Shown: piece after piece, positions 22,290 through 30,207 of the stretch
Position numbering within the stretch: the first letter of the stretch is position 1
Layout of the letters: every line of letters starts with the position of its first letter
Origin: Takifugu bimaculatus
Lineage: Eukaryota > Chordata > Actinopteri > Tetraodontiformes > Tetraodontidae
Direction: 5' to 3'
Assembly: GCA_004026145.2 (NCBI GenBank)
Contig: CP034993.1
Span: 5,946,465-6,010,464 of the forward strand
Length of the DNA: 64,000 nucleotides
Program-made: the position numbers and the translations under genes
The notes under the pieces: model-generated
What the model saw: the letters and a program-made list of their open reading frames with translations, nothing else
Databases searched by the model: none
Told to the model about the DNA's origin: nothing

Positions 22290-22302
22290 CGAAGGGGGGA
22301 AA
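22290..22302 (+). promoter_or_regulatory. polypurine tract of the ERV
   Basis: CGAAGGGGGGAAA ends two bases before the 3' LTR, the expected place and composition for the plus-strand DNA primer. Confidence 0.85.
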
Positions 22303-22304
22303 TA

Positions 22305-22807
22305 TGTAGTATCTGACCGTTCTATGCAGGCTTTACATCTGTAAGGCCGTAATGTGTCTAACAGCCACCTAAGCGCCATATTAGGACATGCTCCACATGT
22401 GTGTCCTGTGTCTTCTTCCTTTATGTAAGAGGAGCTGCTAAATGATGACACTGGAGCCTGTGGGCCCCTGGTTGTCCTACACATGAGGATGTGTAGCATG
22501 AAACATCTTCAAGCACTCCCTTTTTTGGTAATAACTGAACGCTATACCATTGGGTTGGCCGTATTGTACAGCGTGAGCTCATCAGTGGAGAATGTGTTTA
22601 CTCGACTGTATAAGAAGGAGGTGACGATAAAGACACCTCGGAGTTCTTCACCATCGGGACCTCGAGATCTCCCTCGGACAATCTGCAGTGTTCGATTGAT
22701 GCCTGACTGTTCTCTCCAATAAACATCTTTGATAACCAAGTCGGTGTCTGCGAAGTTTCCTTCCTCATCAACACATCTCGGCAACCACCAGGAGAAGATT
22801 TACAACA
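22305..22807 (+). repeat. 3' LTR of the ERV
   Basis: 503 bp, almost identical to the 5' LTR. It is followed directly by GTTCCCATGTAGC of the snRNA repeat unit, not by the LINE that flanks the 5' LTR. Confidence 0.9.
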
Positions 22808-22948
22808 GTTCCCATGTAGCAGTTTTAACCTCACCACTTGGGAGGAGGTGCAAATTGGTATTTCGTTGTTAGTGAGGCTTTATGGCCTCACCATCAACTG
22901 TTCAGCCTGTGGTAATGCCAATGTACTTTGAGCAAGCAGTCAAAGACC
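22808..22948 (+). promoter_or_regulatory. proximal 5' flank of U2, repeat copy A
   Basis: Matches 29534-29674, the sequence just upstream of the complete U2 copy, so it should contain the proximal sequence element of the snRNA promoter. I could not place that element exactly. Confidence 0.55.
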
Positions 22949-22974
22949 ATCGCTTCTCGGCCTTTTGGCTAAGA
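22949..22974 (+). pseudogene. U2 snRNA 5' fragment (nt 1-26), copy A
   Basis: ATCGCTTCTCGGCCTTTTGG plus CTAAGA, the first 26 nt of vertebrate U2, cut by the Keno-like LINE. Confidence 0.9.
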
Positions 22975-23235
22975 CAGTGATCACTCCCTGCGTGCGGGAT
23001 TGCTTCCCTTGTGGATCCTATCCTTAGCAATTTGGGAGACATTTGTACTTTGTACTTTGCATATTTGCACTAGTTCTTGCTTATTTGCACATTGTTTATA
23101 TTGTACTTTTACTGAGTGTTTTTCTCAACCGTCTTATTTGTATTTATCTTTTAAGTAGCACGTTTCCTTTTAACTTACTTTTCAAATTATCTTTTCTTTT
23201 ACAAGCTTTTATCCTCGCTTGTGGTGCCTCCAGCC

Positions 23236-24069
23236 ATGTCGGCTAATTATGCCGGCCTGCGGAGGCACCACAGTGTCAGGTTTTATTTTAAAGATGAGCA
23301 AGTTAAAATATCACGTTTAGACTTCTCACGTAAGTTTGTCCAGAACCTTTTGAACTTTCAGCCCGACGATATAAATTGTATTTTGACTCTGCCGGCAAAC
23401 AAAGGATATGACGTAAGTTTTTGCTCTGCAGCTCTGCTCCGTGAGTTTTGGACCCGTTTTGAAAATGTTAAAAGCCAATTTTCTGCATTTGCTGTTGAAA
23501 AACTGACTGACAATGCCCATAAAACGGTTATTGTCAGAATGTTTAATGAAACAGTGAATGCAGAAGACATCTGTATCTGGTTGGCTAGATTCTGCACTGT
23601 TAAAGGCCAGGCAACCAAGGTAAGAGACGAGGATGGCATCTGGAACTGTGCTTGGAGGGTCCCCATTCAACAATGGGAGGACCCCCAAGGCTTCCAGGGC
23701 CTGAGACACTTGCCGCAAATGATTGTTCTGGGTAATAACAGAGGCTATATCCACTACCAGGGTCAACCAAAACTCTGCCGCAAATGCGGCGAGCAGGGGC
23801 ATCTGGCAGAGGCTTGTCCAGTTATTGTGTGTGGGAAATGCAGAGCAGTTGGACATTCCTTTGAGGAGTGTACCACTGGAAGGAAATGTAACCTTTGTGG
23901 AGCAACAGACCATCTTTTCCGAGACTGTCCTTTGTCTTTCGCCAACAAACTGAAAGCTAGGAAAAAACAGGAGGAAAAGGGGCCAACAGAAAATGAGGTG
24001 CGAACTGTTTTGGAGGGAAATTCAAATCTCCCTCCAAAACCTGTGATTAGGAGGAGAGGAGTCCAGTGA
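23236..24069 (+). CDS. LINE ORF1, zinc-knuckle RNA-binding protein
   Basis: The start is the ATG at 23236 (GCCATGT). It gives 277 residues. Three CX2CX4HX4C knuckles lie at about residues 181-194 (CRKCGEQGHLAEAC), 199-212 (CGKCRAVGHSFEEC) and 218-231 (CNLCGATDHLFRDC), as in Gag-like ORF1 proteins that coat LINE RNA. The upstream part is an RRM-sized domain without clear motifs. The frame stops at 24067 inside an AGGAGGAGAGGAG run while a second frame opens at once, so a one-base change has probably truncated the C-terminus. Confidence 0.85.
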   Translation: MSANYAGLRRHHSVRFYFKDEQVKISRLDFSRKFVQNLLNFQPDDINCILTLPANKGYDVSFCSAALLREFWTRFENVKSQFSAFAVEKLTDNAHKTVIVRMFNETVNAEDICIWLARFCTVKGQATKVRDEDGIWNCAWRVPIQQWEDPQGFQGLRHLPQMIVLGNNRGYIHYQGQPKLCRKCGEQGHLAEACPVIVCGKCRAVGHSFEECTTGRKCNLCGATDHLFRDCPLSFANKLKARKKQEEKGPTENEVRTVLEGNSNLPPKPVIRRRGVQ

Positions 24070-24499
24070 GGTTGGGCAGAGGGAGGGGCCTGGACCCCAC
24101 CCGTTTGAAGCTGACATGGAGTTGGGGAGGAGCCATCAGGCAGACAGTGGGGTTCGGCCCGCCTCTACCGATGATGACTCCACTAGGAGTCTCCATATTG
24201 TGGAGGAGGAGCAGAGCTCCACTTCCCTCCCAGATGCCCAACCTAGTTCAAAAAGAACAGCATCTGAACTGTCCAACTCTGGGGCTGAATCAGCCTCAGA
24301 GAAGAGGGGGAGAGCTGAATCTGAACATCACAGTCCCCCTGTGGATCAGGACAGTGGCTCCTCTTCCAGTTCATCTAATGAATGTTCCTTTCTAAATGTC
24401 GCACTACAGTCAACTCCACTCAGAAAGCGCGCAGACTTTGCTTTCAGGAGGACAGATTCTCAAAGCTTACCCCCTGGATGTAGGGGGATCTTTCGATGA
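24047..24499 (+). pseudogene. LINE ORF1 C-terminal tail in shifted frame
   Basis: Overlapping the ORF1 end, a frame with no own start in the right place encodes an acidic, Ser-rich then basic tail (for example SSKRTASELSNSG, then TPLRKRADFAFRR). Its composition suits an ORF1 tail better than an independent gene. It may be a mutation or programmed slippage on the purine run. Mutation is the simpler reading. Confidence 0.55.
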
Positions 24500-24605
24500 G
24501 AACCTGTTACAGCACAAGCAACAAGGCAATATAAATGTGCTTGTTACTTATTCTTAAGATACCTGCTTCTTTTAAAATGTTGTACTTGTCATTTTAAACA
24601 TACTC

Positions 24606-27600
24606 ATGACTCTCAACATTTCCACTATCAATGTGAGAAGTGTGAGGTCAAGAGTTAGAGCCCAAAGTGTTTTATCCTTTTTAAGTTCCTTTAAGTCTGA
24701 TGTGTTTTTATTACAGGAATGTGGCTTACCATTTTTAAACCACTACCGCCAGTGGGAGGAGATGTGGCCACAGACATCCCTTTGGAGTGGATCAAATGAA
24801 AACAGAAATGATGGAGTGGCCATTTTAATCAAAAACCCCCAGGTTCTGGTAAAAGGTAGCACTGTGGTGAAAAATGGTCGGGCACTTTTAACACATTTGA
24901 CTTTTATGGGACAGGATTTTAAAATCTTAAATATTTATGGCTTTAATGAAAAAAATGACAGGTATGACCTTTTAGAAGACTTGCAGTCCCACATGCTAGG
25001 TAGGGTACCTTTAGTAGTAGGGGGAGATTTTAACTGTATTTTAAGTAGGAAAGATAGGAGAAGAACAGGGGAAGATTTTAAAGTAGACAAAACATCAGTT
25101 TTACTACAGGGCATATGCAGGGATTTTAAACTTCAAGACTGTTTTAAAACCATGCATCCCAGGGAGGAGGGCTTCACCTGGTTCAGTGGTGATGGCACCA
25201 GAGCCTCCCGCATAGATTATGTTTTTACACGGGACTGCCCAGCAACTGATGCTAGACTAACACCTGTCTTCTTCTCCGATCACCTCATGCTCTCCTGCAC
25301 CCTTTCACTGCCTTCAGGTGTGACTTCAGGAAGTGGTCTGTGGAAACTCAACTGCTCCCTCTTGGAAGATAGGGAGTTAGTTAGACAGTACAGGGAGCAG
25401 TACAAAGAGTGGCAGACCCTTCAGGACTTCTACGACACACGAGCACACTGGTGGGAAATGGTGAAGGGAAGGACCCGGACCTTCTTTAGGCAGGCAGGTA
25501 AGGAAAAAAAGAATAGGGAAACCAGACGCATGATGGGACTGCAGAAGCGACTACAGCGCTATTTTAACCTTAACCAGCAAGGTATCGATTTTAATGAAGA
25601 AATTAAACAAGTAAAAAAAGAGATGTCGGTTTTATCAGAAATTCAAAGCAAAGGTGTCATTTTAAGAAGCAAGGAACGGGAAATTGAGGAGGGGGAAAAG
25701 TGCACAAGGTATTTCTTCAAGAAAATCATAAACAAAGGGGGGACCATTACAAAGTTGATTAAAGAAAATGGGTGCACAACCGAAACTATAGATGAAATTA
25801 AAGAGACAATTGAAAGCTTTTACGGAAAATTGTATAAAGAAAAACCCGTTGAAATTGACACTATGAATGAAATTTTAAAATTCCTAAATAAAACGGTGAA
25901 CAACAGCGTGCTTTTATCCCAGGATTTTACCCTTTTAGAGTTAAATAATTCTCTATGTAGTTTTAAAACTGGGAAGTCCCCTGGACAAGATGGACTTCCT
26001 GTAGAATTTTATTTGACTTTTTGGGACCTTTTAGCACCTGACTTGATCACTGTTTTTATGGAATTTGAAGGACTCGACCGACTTCCTGACAGTTTTAGAG
26101 TAGGGATAGTGACTCTCCTTCACAAACAGAAAGACAAGACAGAACTAAAGAACTGGAGACCTATCACTCTTTTAAATGTTGACTGTAAACTTTTTAGCAA
26201 ACTTTTAGCAACACGTATGTCCACGTTTTTAGAAGAGGTGATTGACCCGGATCAAGCCTGTGCCATTCCGGGGAGGAAGATCACCGACAGCCTCGTACTG
26301 ATCCGAGACACCATCTGTTATGCGAGAGACAGAAACATGAGGCTAGTAGTTTTAAACTTAGATTTTGAGAAAGCCTTTGATCGGGTCTCGCACCAGTACC
26401 TTTTCCAGGTACTGCAAAAAATGGGGTTCCCAGAAAGATTTGTAGCTTGGGTGGGTCTGCTGTACCGGGACATCACCAGCAGAATTTTGTTTAATGGGCA
26501 TCTGACAAAAGCAGTGGACATTAACTGCGGTGTCCGTCAGGGGTGTCCGTTATCGGCCCTCCTCTACGTTATCTGCATTGAACCACTGGCACAGATCTTG
26601 AGAAGGGACAAACGAATCAATGGGGTGCAAGTGCCGGGGAGCGGAGGACTGGAAACGAGATGTATTTTATATATGGACGACGTGAATGTTTTATGCACTG
26701 ACCTTTTATCTGTCAACAGGACGCTGGACTTGACTGACTGGTTCGGACGGGCCTCTGGGTCAAAACTAAACAAAGAAAAGACACAAGCCCAGTTTTACGG
26801 ACCATGGACAGCGACAGACATGACAGGACTCCCCCTGACCGTGACACAGACTGACCAAAAAATACTTGGTGTTAAATTTGATCGGGAGGGGGGAGGGAAA
26901 ACAAATTGGCCGGACATGGTAGGGAAAGTCAGACAAAAACTAGGATTCTGGGGACTTAGAGGACTGACTATGGAAGGGAAGGTTTTAATCACCAAAGCAG
27001 TGATTTTACCTTTGCTTTTACTGATCAGTTGTGTTTTTTTCCCTCCCAGAAGTGTGATTTTAGAACTGGAGAGAGCCATCTTTTACTTCCTGTGGGGGTC
27101 CAAAATGGAAAAACTGAAGAGAGCAATCATGAAAAAAACAAAAGAAAAAGGAGGAAAAGACGTCCCGGACCTGCACCTGTTCTTAGGGGCCAGGTTCACA
27201 GCTACACATGTGGGCATAGTCACAGCCCCATCCAAAAACCAAAAGACAGCGGCAATGGCACGCTTTTGGATGGGGACGTACCTCAGAAAACTAAAAATTG
27301 AACCAGTAAACCTCTCGGTGCCCGTGTCTTTTAACCTACCGACGGCATATAGTTTTATCCAGAGGTTTTTAGTGCATTTTAATTTGGAAAACGAGGAGTT
27401 GCATATTTTAACTAACCACCGCTCTTTGATTTCTGTTGTGCAGGAGCGCGAGCCAGTGAGTCCAGTGCGCGGCCTCGCATTAGGTGAGCCCTCAACTGTT
27501 TGGCGCAATGTGAACCACCCTGCTCTCCCAAACAGACTCCGGGACCTGTCGTGGATGGTGGCTCATGAGATCCTCCCGGTCAGGTCCGTCATGCACTCCC

Positions 27601-28070
27601 GAGGCATGGCGGCACACGCAACCTGCCCCCGGCCTGGTTGTGGCGCGCCTGAGTCGGTGAGGCATCTCCTCTGGGAGTGCAGTGCTGCCAAAGACCAGTG
27701 GGCAATGGCCGGCTCCTTGAAATTCCCGTACTTGCCAGCAAGGGAGGTCCTTACAGCACAGCTGGTGCTGTATGGGGTGAGCCCAACTGTAATACCACCG
27801 AAGGACTTTGCCAAGCAGTGGCTCACCCTAGCCGCCATAAAAGACGCCACGTGGACCTCCAGAAACTTGCTGGTAAGGAAGCACATGCAGATCCCCCCCG
27901 TGGCGGTGATCCGGATGGCTGCAGCAATGGTTCAAGTGGCCGGAACTGCGGGCGGCAGGCCTAGGACACCGCCACAAAGAAGAATCGCCTCTGTGCCCAT
28001 TCGGACGAAGGAGCCGGAGCTCCACAGCAAAGGTCAAGGCAGCAGCGGCCTGGCTCTCCGGGTGCGGTAG
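24606..28070 (+). CDS. LINE ORF2: endonuclease and reverse transcriptase
   Basis: An uninterrupted 1154-residue frame. The apurinic-type endonuclease covers about residues 1-230, with Asn9 (STINVRS), Glu38 (LLQECG), the GDFN motif (VVGGDFNCIL), SRIDYVF and SDH at 224-226. The reverse transcriptase follows with GQDGLPVEFY, WRPITLLNVDCKLFSK, LDFEKAFDRV, GVRQGCPLS and the catalytic YMDD at 689-692. A C-terminal zinc motif CPRPGCGAPESVRHLLWEC lies at about 1007-1025. The enzyme nicks the target and primes copying of its RNA there. U2 specificity is inferred from the insertion site. All key residues are present, so it may be active or recently so. Confidence 0.9.
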   Translation: MTLNISTINVRSVRSRVRAQSVLSFLSSFKSDVFLLQECGLPFLNHYRQWEEMWPQTSLWSGSNENRNDGVAILIKNPQVLVKGSTVVKNGRALLTHLTFMGQDFKILNIYGFNEKNDRYDLLEDLQSHMLGRVPLVVGGDFNCILSRKDRRRTGEDFKVDKTSVLLQGICRDFKLQDCFKTMHPREEGFTWFSGDGTRASRIDYVFTRDCPATDARLTPVFFSDHLMLSCTLSLPSGVTSGSGLWKLNCSLLEDRELVRQYREQYKEWQTLQDFYDTRAHWWEMVKGRTRTFFRQAGKEKKNRETRRMMGLQKRLQRYFNLNQQGIDFNEEIKQVKKEMSVLSEIQSKGVILRSKEREIEEGEKCTRYFFKKIINKGGTITKLIKENGCTTETIDEIKETIESFYGKLYKEKPVEIDTMNEILKFLNKTVNNSVLLSQDFTLLELNNSLCSFKTGKSPGQDGLPVEFYLTFWDLLAPDLITVFMEFEGLDRLPDSFRVGIVTLLHKQKDKTELKNWRPITLLNVDCKLFSKLLATRMSTFLEEVIDPDQACAIPGRKITDSLVLIRDTICYARDRNMRLVVLNLDFEKAFDRVSHQYLFQVLQKMGFPERFVAWVGLLYRDITSRILFNGHLTKAVDINCGVRQGCPLSALLYVICIEPLAQILRRDKRINGVQVPGSGGLETRCILYMDDVNVLCTDLLSVNRTLDLTDWFGRASGSKLNKEKTQAQFYGPWTATDMTGLPLTVTQTDQKILGVKFDREGGGKTNWPDMVGKVRQKLGFWGLRGLTMEGKVLITKAVILPLLLLISCVFFPPRSVILELERAIFYFLWGSKMEKLKRAIMKKTKEKGGKDVPDLHLFLGARFTATHVGIVTAPSKNQKTAAMARFWMGTYLRKLKIEPVNLSVPVSFNLPTAYSFIQRFLVHFNLENEELHILTNHRSLISVVQEREPVSPVRGLALGEPSTVWRNVNHPALPNRLRDLSWMVAHEILPVRSVMHSRGMAAHATCPRPGCGAPESVRHLLWECSAAKDQWAMAGSLKFPYLPAREVLTAQLVLYGVSPTVIPPKDFAKQWLTLAAIKDATWTSRNLLVRKHMQIPPVAVIRMAAAMVQVAGTAGGRPRTPPQRRIASVPIRTKEPELHSKGQGSSGLALRVR

Positions 28071-28386
28071 GCGGGAAGGAGCAGCAGGGCGAGGATCTCC
28101 GCTGACCACCAACAGTATCCCGAGAGATCAAATGTTTGGAGGAGCAGGCTGAGTGAGGCTTGGTAGGGACTCACCACGCTCCTGCACAAAGATGGATATG
28201 TTTTGAACTGATGCACTCCCTTGTATGGACCTTTTTAAGAAGCTTTCAAAGGACACATGAACACTAAATGTAACACCTTTAACCAATGGAAATGGCTATT
28301 TTATCGACAAGACTGTTTTAGAAAAAATTATTCTGAATGTATATATATTTTTCTTAAAAATGGTTTTATAGTCCTCACAATTTGGA

Positions 28387-28518
28387 TATTTTATTGGTAC
28401 ATATTTGAGGTGTATATGTGAACCTTTTACTCAAAGTTTGAAAATGTCTCAACTATTTAATATTTTATTGGCATATTTGAGGTGTATATGTGAACCTTTT
28501 ACTCAAAGCCGGAAAATG
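28387..28518. repeat. direct duplication in LINE 3' UTR
   Basis: ATATTTTATTGG...CATATTTGAGGTGTATATGTGAACC...ACTCAAAG occurs twice, about 75 bp apart, with small differences. Confidence 0.85.
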
Positions 28519-28560
28519 TAAAGATGATTGAGTGCCAATAAACTAAGAAAAAGAAAAAAA

Positions 28561-28709
28561 TCTGTTCTTATCAGTTTAATATCTGATATGTCCTCTATCA
28601 GGGGACTATATATTAAATGCATTTTTGCAGACAGGAGCTGAAACAGGAGCTTGCTCCATTCACTCCACGCATTGGCCCAGTATTGCAGTCTAGCTGGGAG
28701 TGGTGCGCC
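28561..28709 (+). pseudogene. U2 snRNA 3' fragment (nt 39 to end), copy A
   Basis: TCTGTTCTTATCAGTTTAAT onwards through the Sm site ATTTTTG and both 3' stem-loops to GGTGCGCC. It is the other half of the U2 gene split by the LINE. Confidence 0.9.
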
Positions 28710-29339
28710 TTCTCTATACTTTGTGGACAATCAACAGTAAGTCTCTCTCTCTCTGCAATGTTGTCACTTTTCAGAGCGCATTGCAAGGGCAGGGCCGCTC
28801 TGCCTCCCCGCCCCTTTTGCCAGGTGCACTTTCACTTCAAAAGCCATGGGTGTCAAGCACGACCTCTACAGGCAGTCCTGTGTCATCTCCAAATTGAAGC
28901 AAGACATGTATGAGCAATTTAGAATTCAGAAGCTGCATGGAAATAAACTACTTCCAGTGTAAGGGCACTTCAGTTGTTTACCAGAGTTTTGGCAGTGGGG
29001 TGAAGGCTCTTTTGTGCCCCGTGCTTTTTCTCCACAGGGATTGGGGAAAAGCGAGTAATATACCATCCAAGTGACTTCAGAGCAGTAAAAAACACAAGAT
29101 TGCAGTCCGAGGTCTATTATTAATTACCACATTTCTATTCCAGATTTTCAGAAGAAAGTCACCATGATCTGAACAATGTCATTGTTCTCTGGTCAAAGGA
29201 TGAGTTGAAGGACAAATGTTGTTATTCACCAAACAAAGTCTAAATTCTTAGAACAATTGTAGAGTAAAAGAGGAAGTCTCACCATCACACAATTGCCCGG
29301 GGCGACCGTGGGCACAGCTCCACTCAGCCTGCAAGGGCC
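28710..29339. other. snRNA repeat spacer, unit A to B
   Basis: Non-coding spacer between U2 of one unit and U5 of the next, repeated at 29862-30207 plus 32131-32405, and again at 32566-33050. It contains two short exon-like frames, discussed under findings. Confidence 0.7.
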
Positions 29340-29458
29340 ACTTGCATGTGGTTCTCTGCAAAGCGTACAGGTCTTTCGCCTTTTACTAAAGACTTCCGTG
29401 CAGAGGAGCAGCGCTTTGTCAGTTGCATTTTTTGGCAGGCTCTGCCACTGGTAAAGCC
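29340..29458 (+). ncRNA. U5 snRNA, repeat copy B
   Basis: It contains the invariant U5 loop 1 (CGCCTTTTACTAAAG) closed by GTCTTT/AAAGAC. The next stem pairs CTCTGC with GCAGAG across the internal loop. An Sm site (CATTTTTTGG) follows, then a 3' hairpin GGCAG-GCT-CTGCC. Stem bases differ from human U5 in pairs that keep pairing. U5 holds the exons together in the spliceosome. Exact ends are approximate. Confidence 0.85.
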
Positions 29459-29674
29459 TTGTACACCTGTGAAAAGATATGCGATTCAAACTTGCACACG
29501 TTTGGAATTTGCCCCAGAAGTGCAAAAACGTTTGTTCCCATGTAGCAGTTTTAACCTCACCACTTGGGAGGAGGTGCAAATTGGTATTGCGTTGTTAGTG
29601 AGGCTTTATGGCCTCACCATCAACTGTTCAGCCTGTGGTAATGCCAATGTACTTTGAGCAAGCAGTCAAAGACC

Positions 29675-29861
29675 ATCGCTTCTCGGCCTTTTGGCTAAGA
29701 TCAAGTGTAGTATCTGTTCTTATCAGTTTAATATCTGATATGTCCTCTATCAGGGGACTATATATTAAATGCATTTTTGCAGACAGGAGCTGAAACAGGA
29801 GCTTGCTCCATGCACTCCACGCATTGGCCCAGTATTGCAGTCTAGCTGGGAGTGGTGCGCC
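29675..29861 (+). ncRNA. U2 snRNA, complete copy B
   Basis: 187 nt from ATCGCTTCTCGGCC to GGTGCGCC. It has the branch-point recognition stretch GTGTAGTATCTGTTC, stem IIa (ATCAGTTTAATATCTGAT), stem IIb (GTCCTC/GGGGAC), an Sm site CATTTTTGC, and stems III (GGAGC/GCTCC) and IV (GCCCAG/CTGGG). Changes around the Sm site (GCAGACAGG where vertebrates have GGAGCAGGG) make it a divergent variant or pseudogene. The 5' half is essentially perfect. Confidence 0.9.
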
Positions 29862-30207
29862 TTCTCTATACTTTGTGGACAATCAACAGTAAGTCTCTCT
29901 CTCTCTGCAATGTTGTCACTTTTCAGAGCGCATTGCAAGGGCAGGGCCGCTCTGCCTCCCCGCCCCGTTTGCCAGGTGCACTTTCACTTCAAAAGCCATG
30001 GGTGTCAAGCCCGACCTCTACAGGCAGTCCTGTGTCATCTCCAAATTGAAGCAAGACATGTATGAGCAATTTAGAATTCAGAAGCTGCATGGAAATAAAC
30101 TACTTCCAGTGTAAGGGCACTTCAGTTGTTTACCAGAGTTTTGGCAGTGGGGTGAAGGCTCTTTTGTGCCCCGTGCTTTTTCTCCACAGGGATTGGGGAA
30201 AAGCGAG

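Larger units (their letters stand above)
16229..22807 (+). mobile_element. endogenous retrovirus, gag and partial env, pol absent
   Basis: Two LTRs of about 503 bp bracket a 5.6-kb interior with primer-binding site, long leader, gag, env transmembrane remnant and polypurine tract. Only three differences between the LTRs were seen by eye (16367/22443, about 16549, and one indel near 16568), so the insertion or its last LTR exchange is recent. No reverse transcriptase or integrase is present, so it cannot move alone. The left flank is LINE and the right flank is the snRNA repeat. Confidence 0.9.
22975..28560 (+). mobile_element. Keno-like (Tx1 group) LINE inserted in U2 snRNA
   Basis: A 5.6-kb LINE lies between U2 nt 26 and nt 39. 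It has a 260-bp 5' untranslated region, a zinc-knuckle ORF1, a long ORF2 (apurinic-type endonuclease, RT, terminal zinc motif), a 3' untranslated region with an internal duplication and an A-rich end (AAGAAAAAGAAAAAAA). Keno elements of the Tx1 clade are known to target U2 genes in fish. Family assignment here rests on target plus architecture. About 12 bp of U2 are missing at the insertion. Confidence 0.85.

Noticed and set aside
16229..29714. The ERV LTR starts TGTAGTATCTG, identical to U2 snRNA nt 32-42
   Set aside because: The match ends after 11 bases, the older solo LTR has the same start while sitting in a LINE, and LTRs must begin TG. Treated as coincidence, not as capture of U2 by the LTR.
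30062..30207. ATG at 30062 as the true start of the LINE reverse transcriptase
   Set aside because: These codons are snRNA spacer, present in units A and C without the LINE. The frame is open by chance across the junction.
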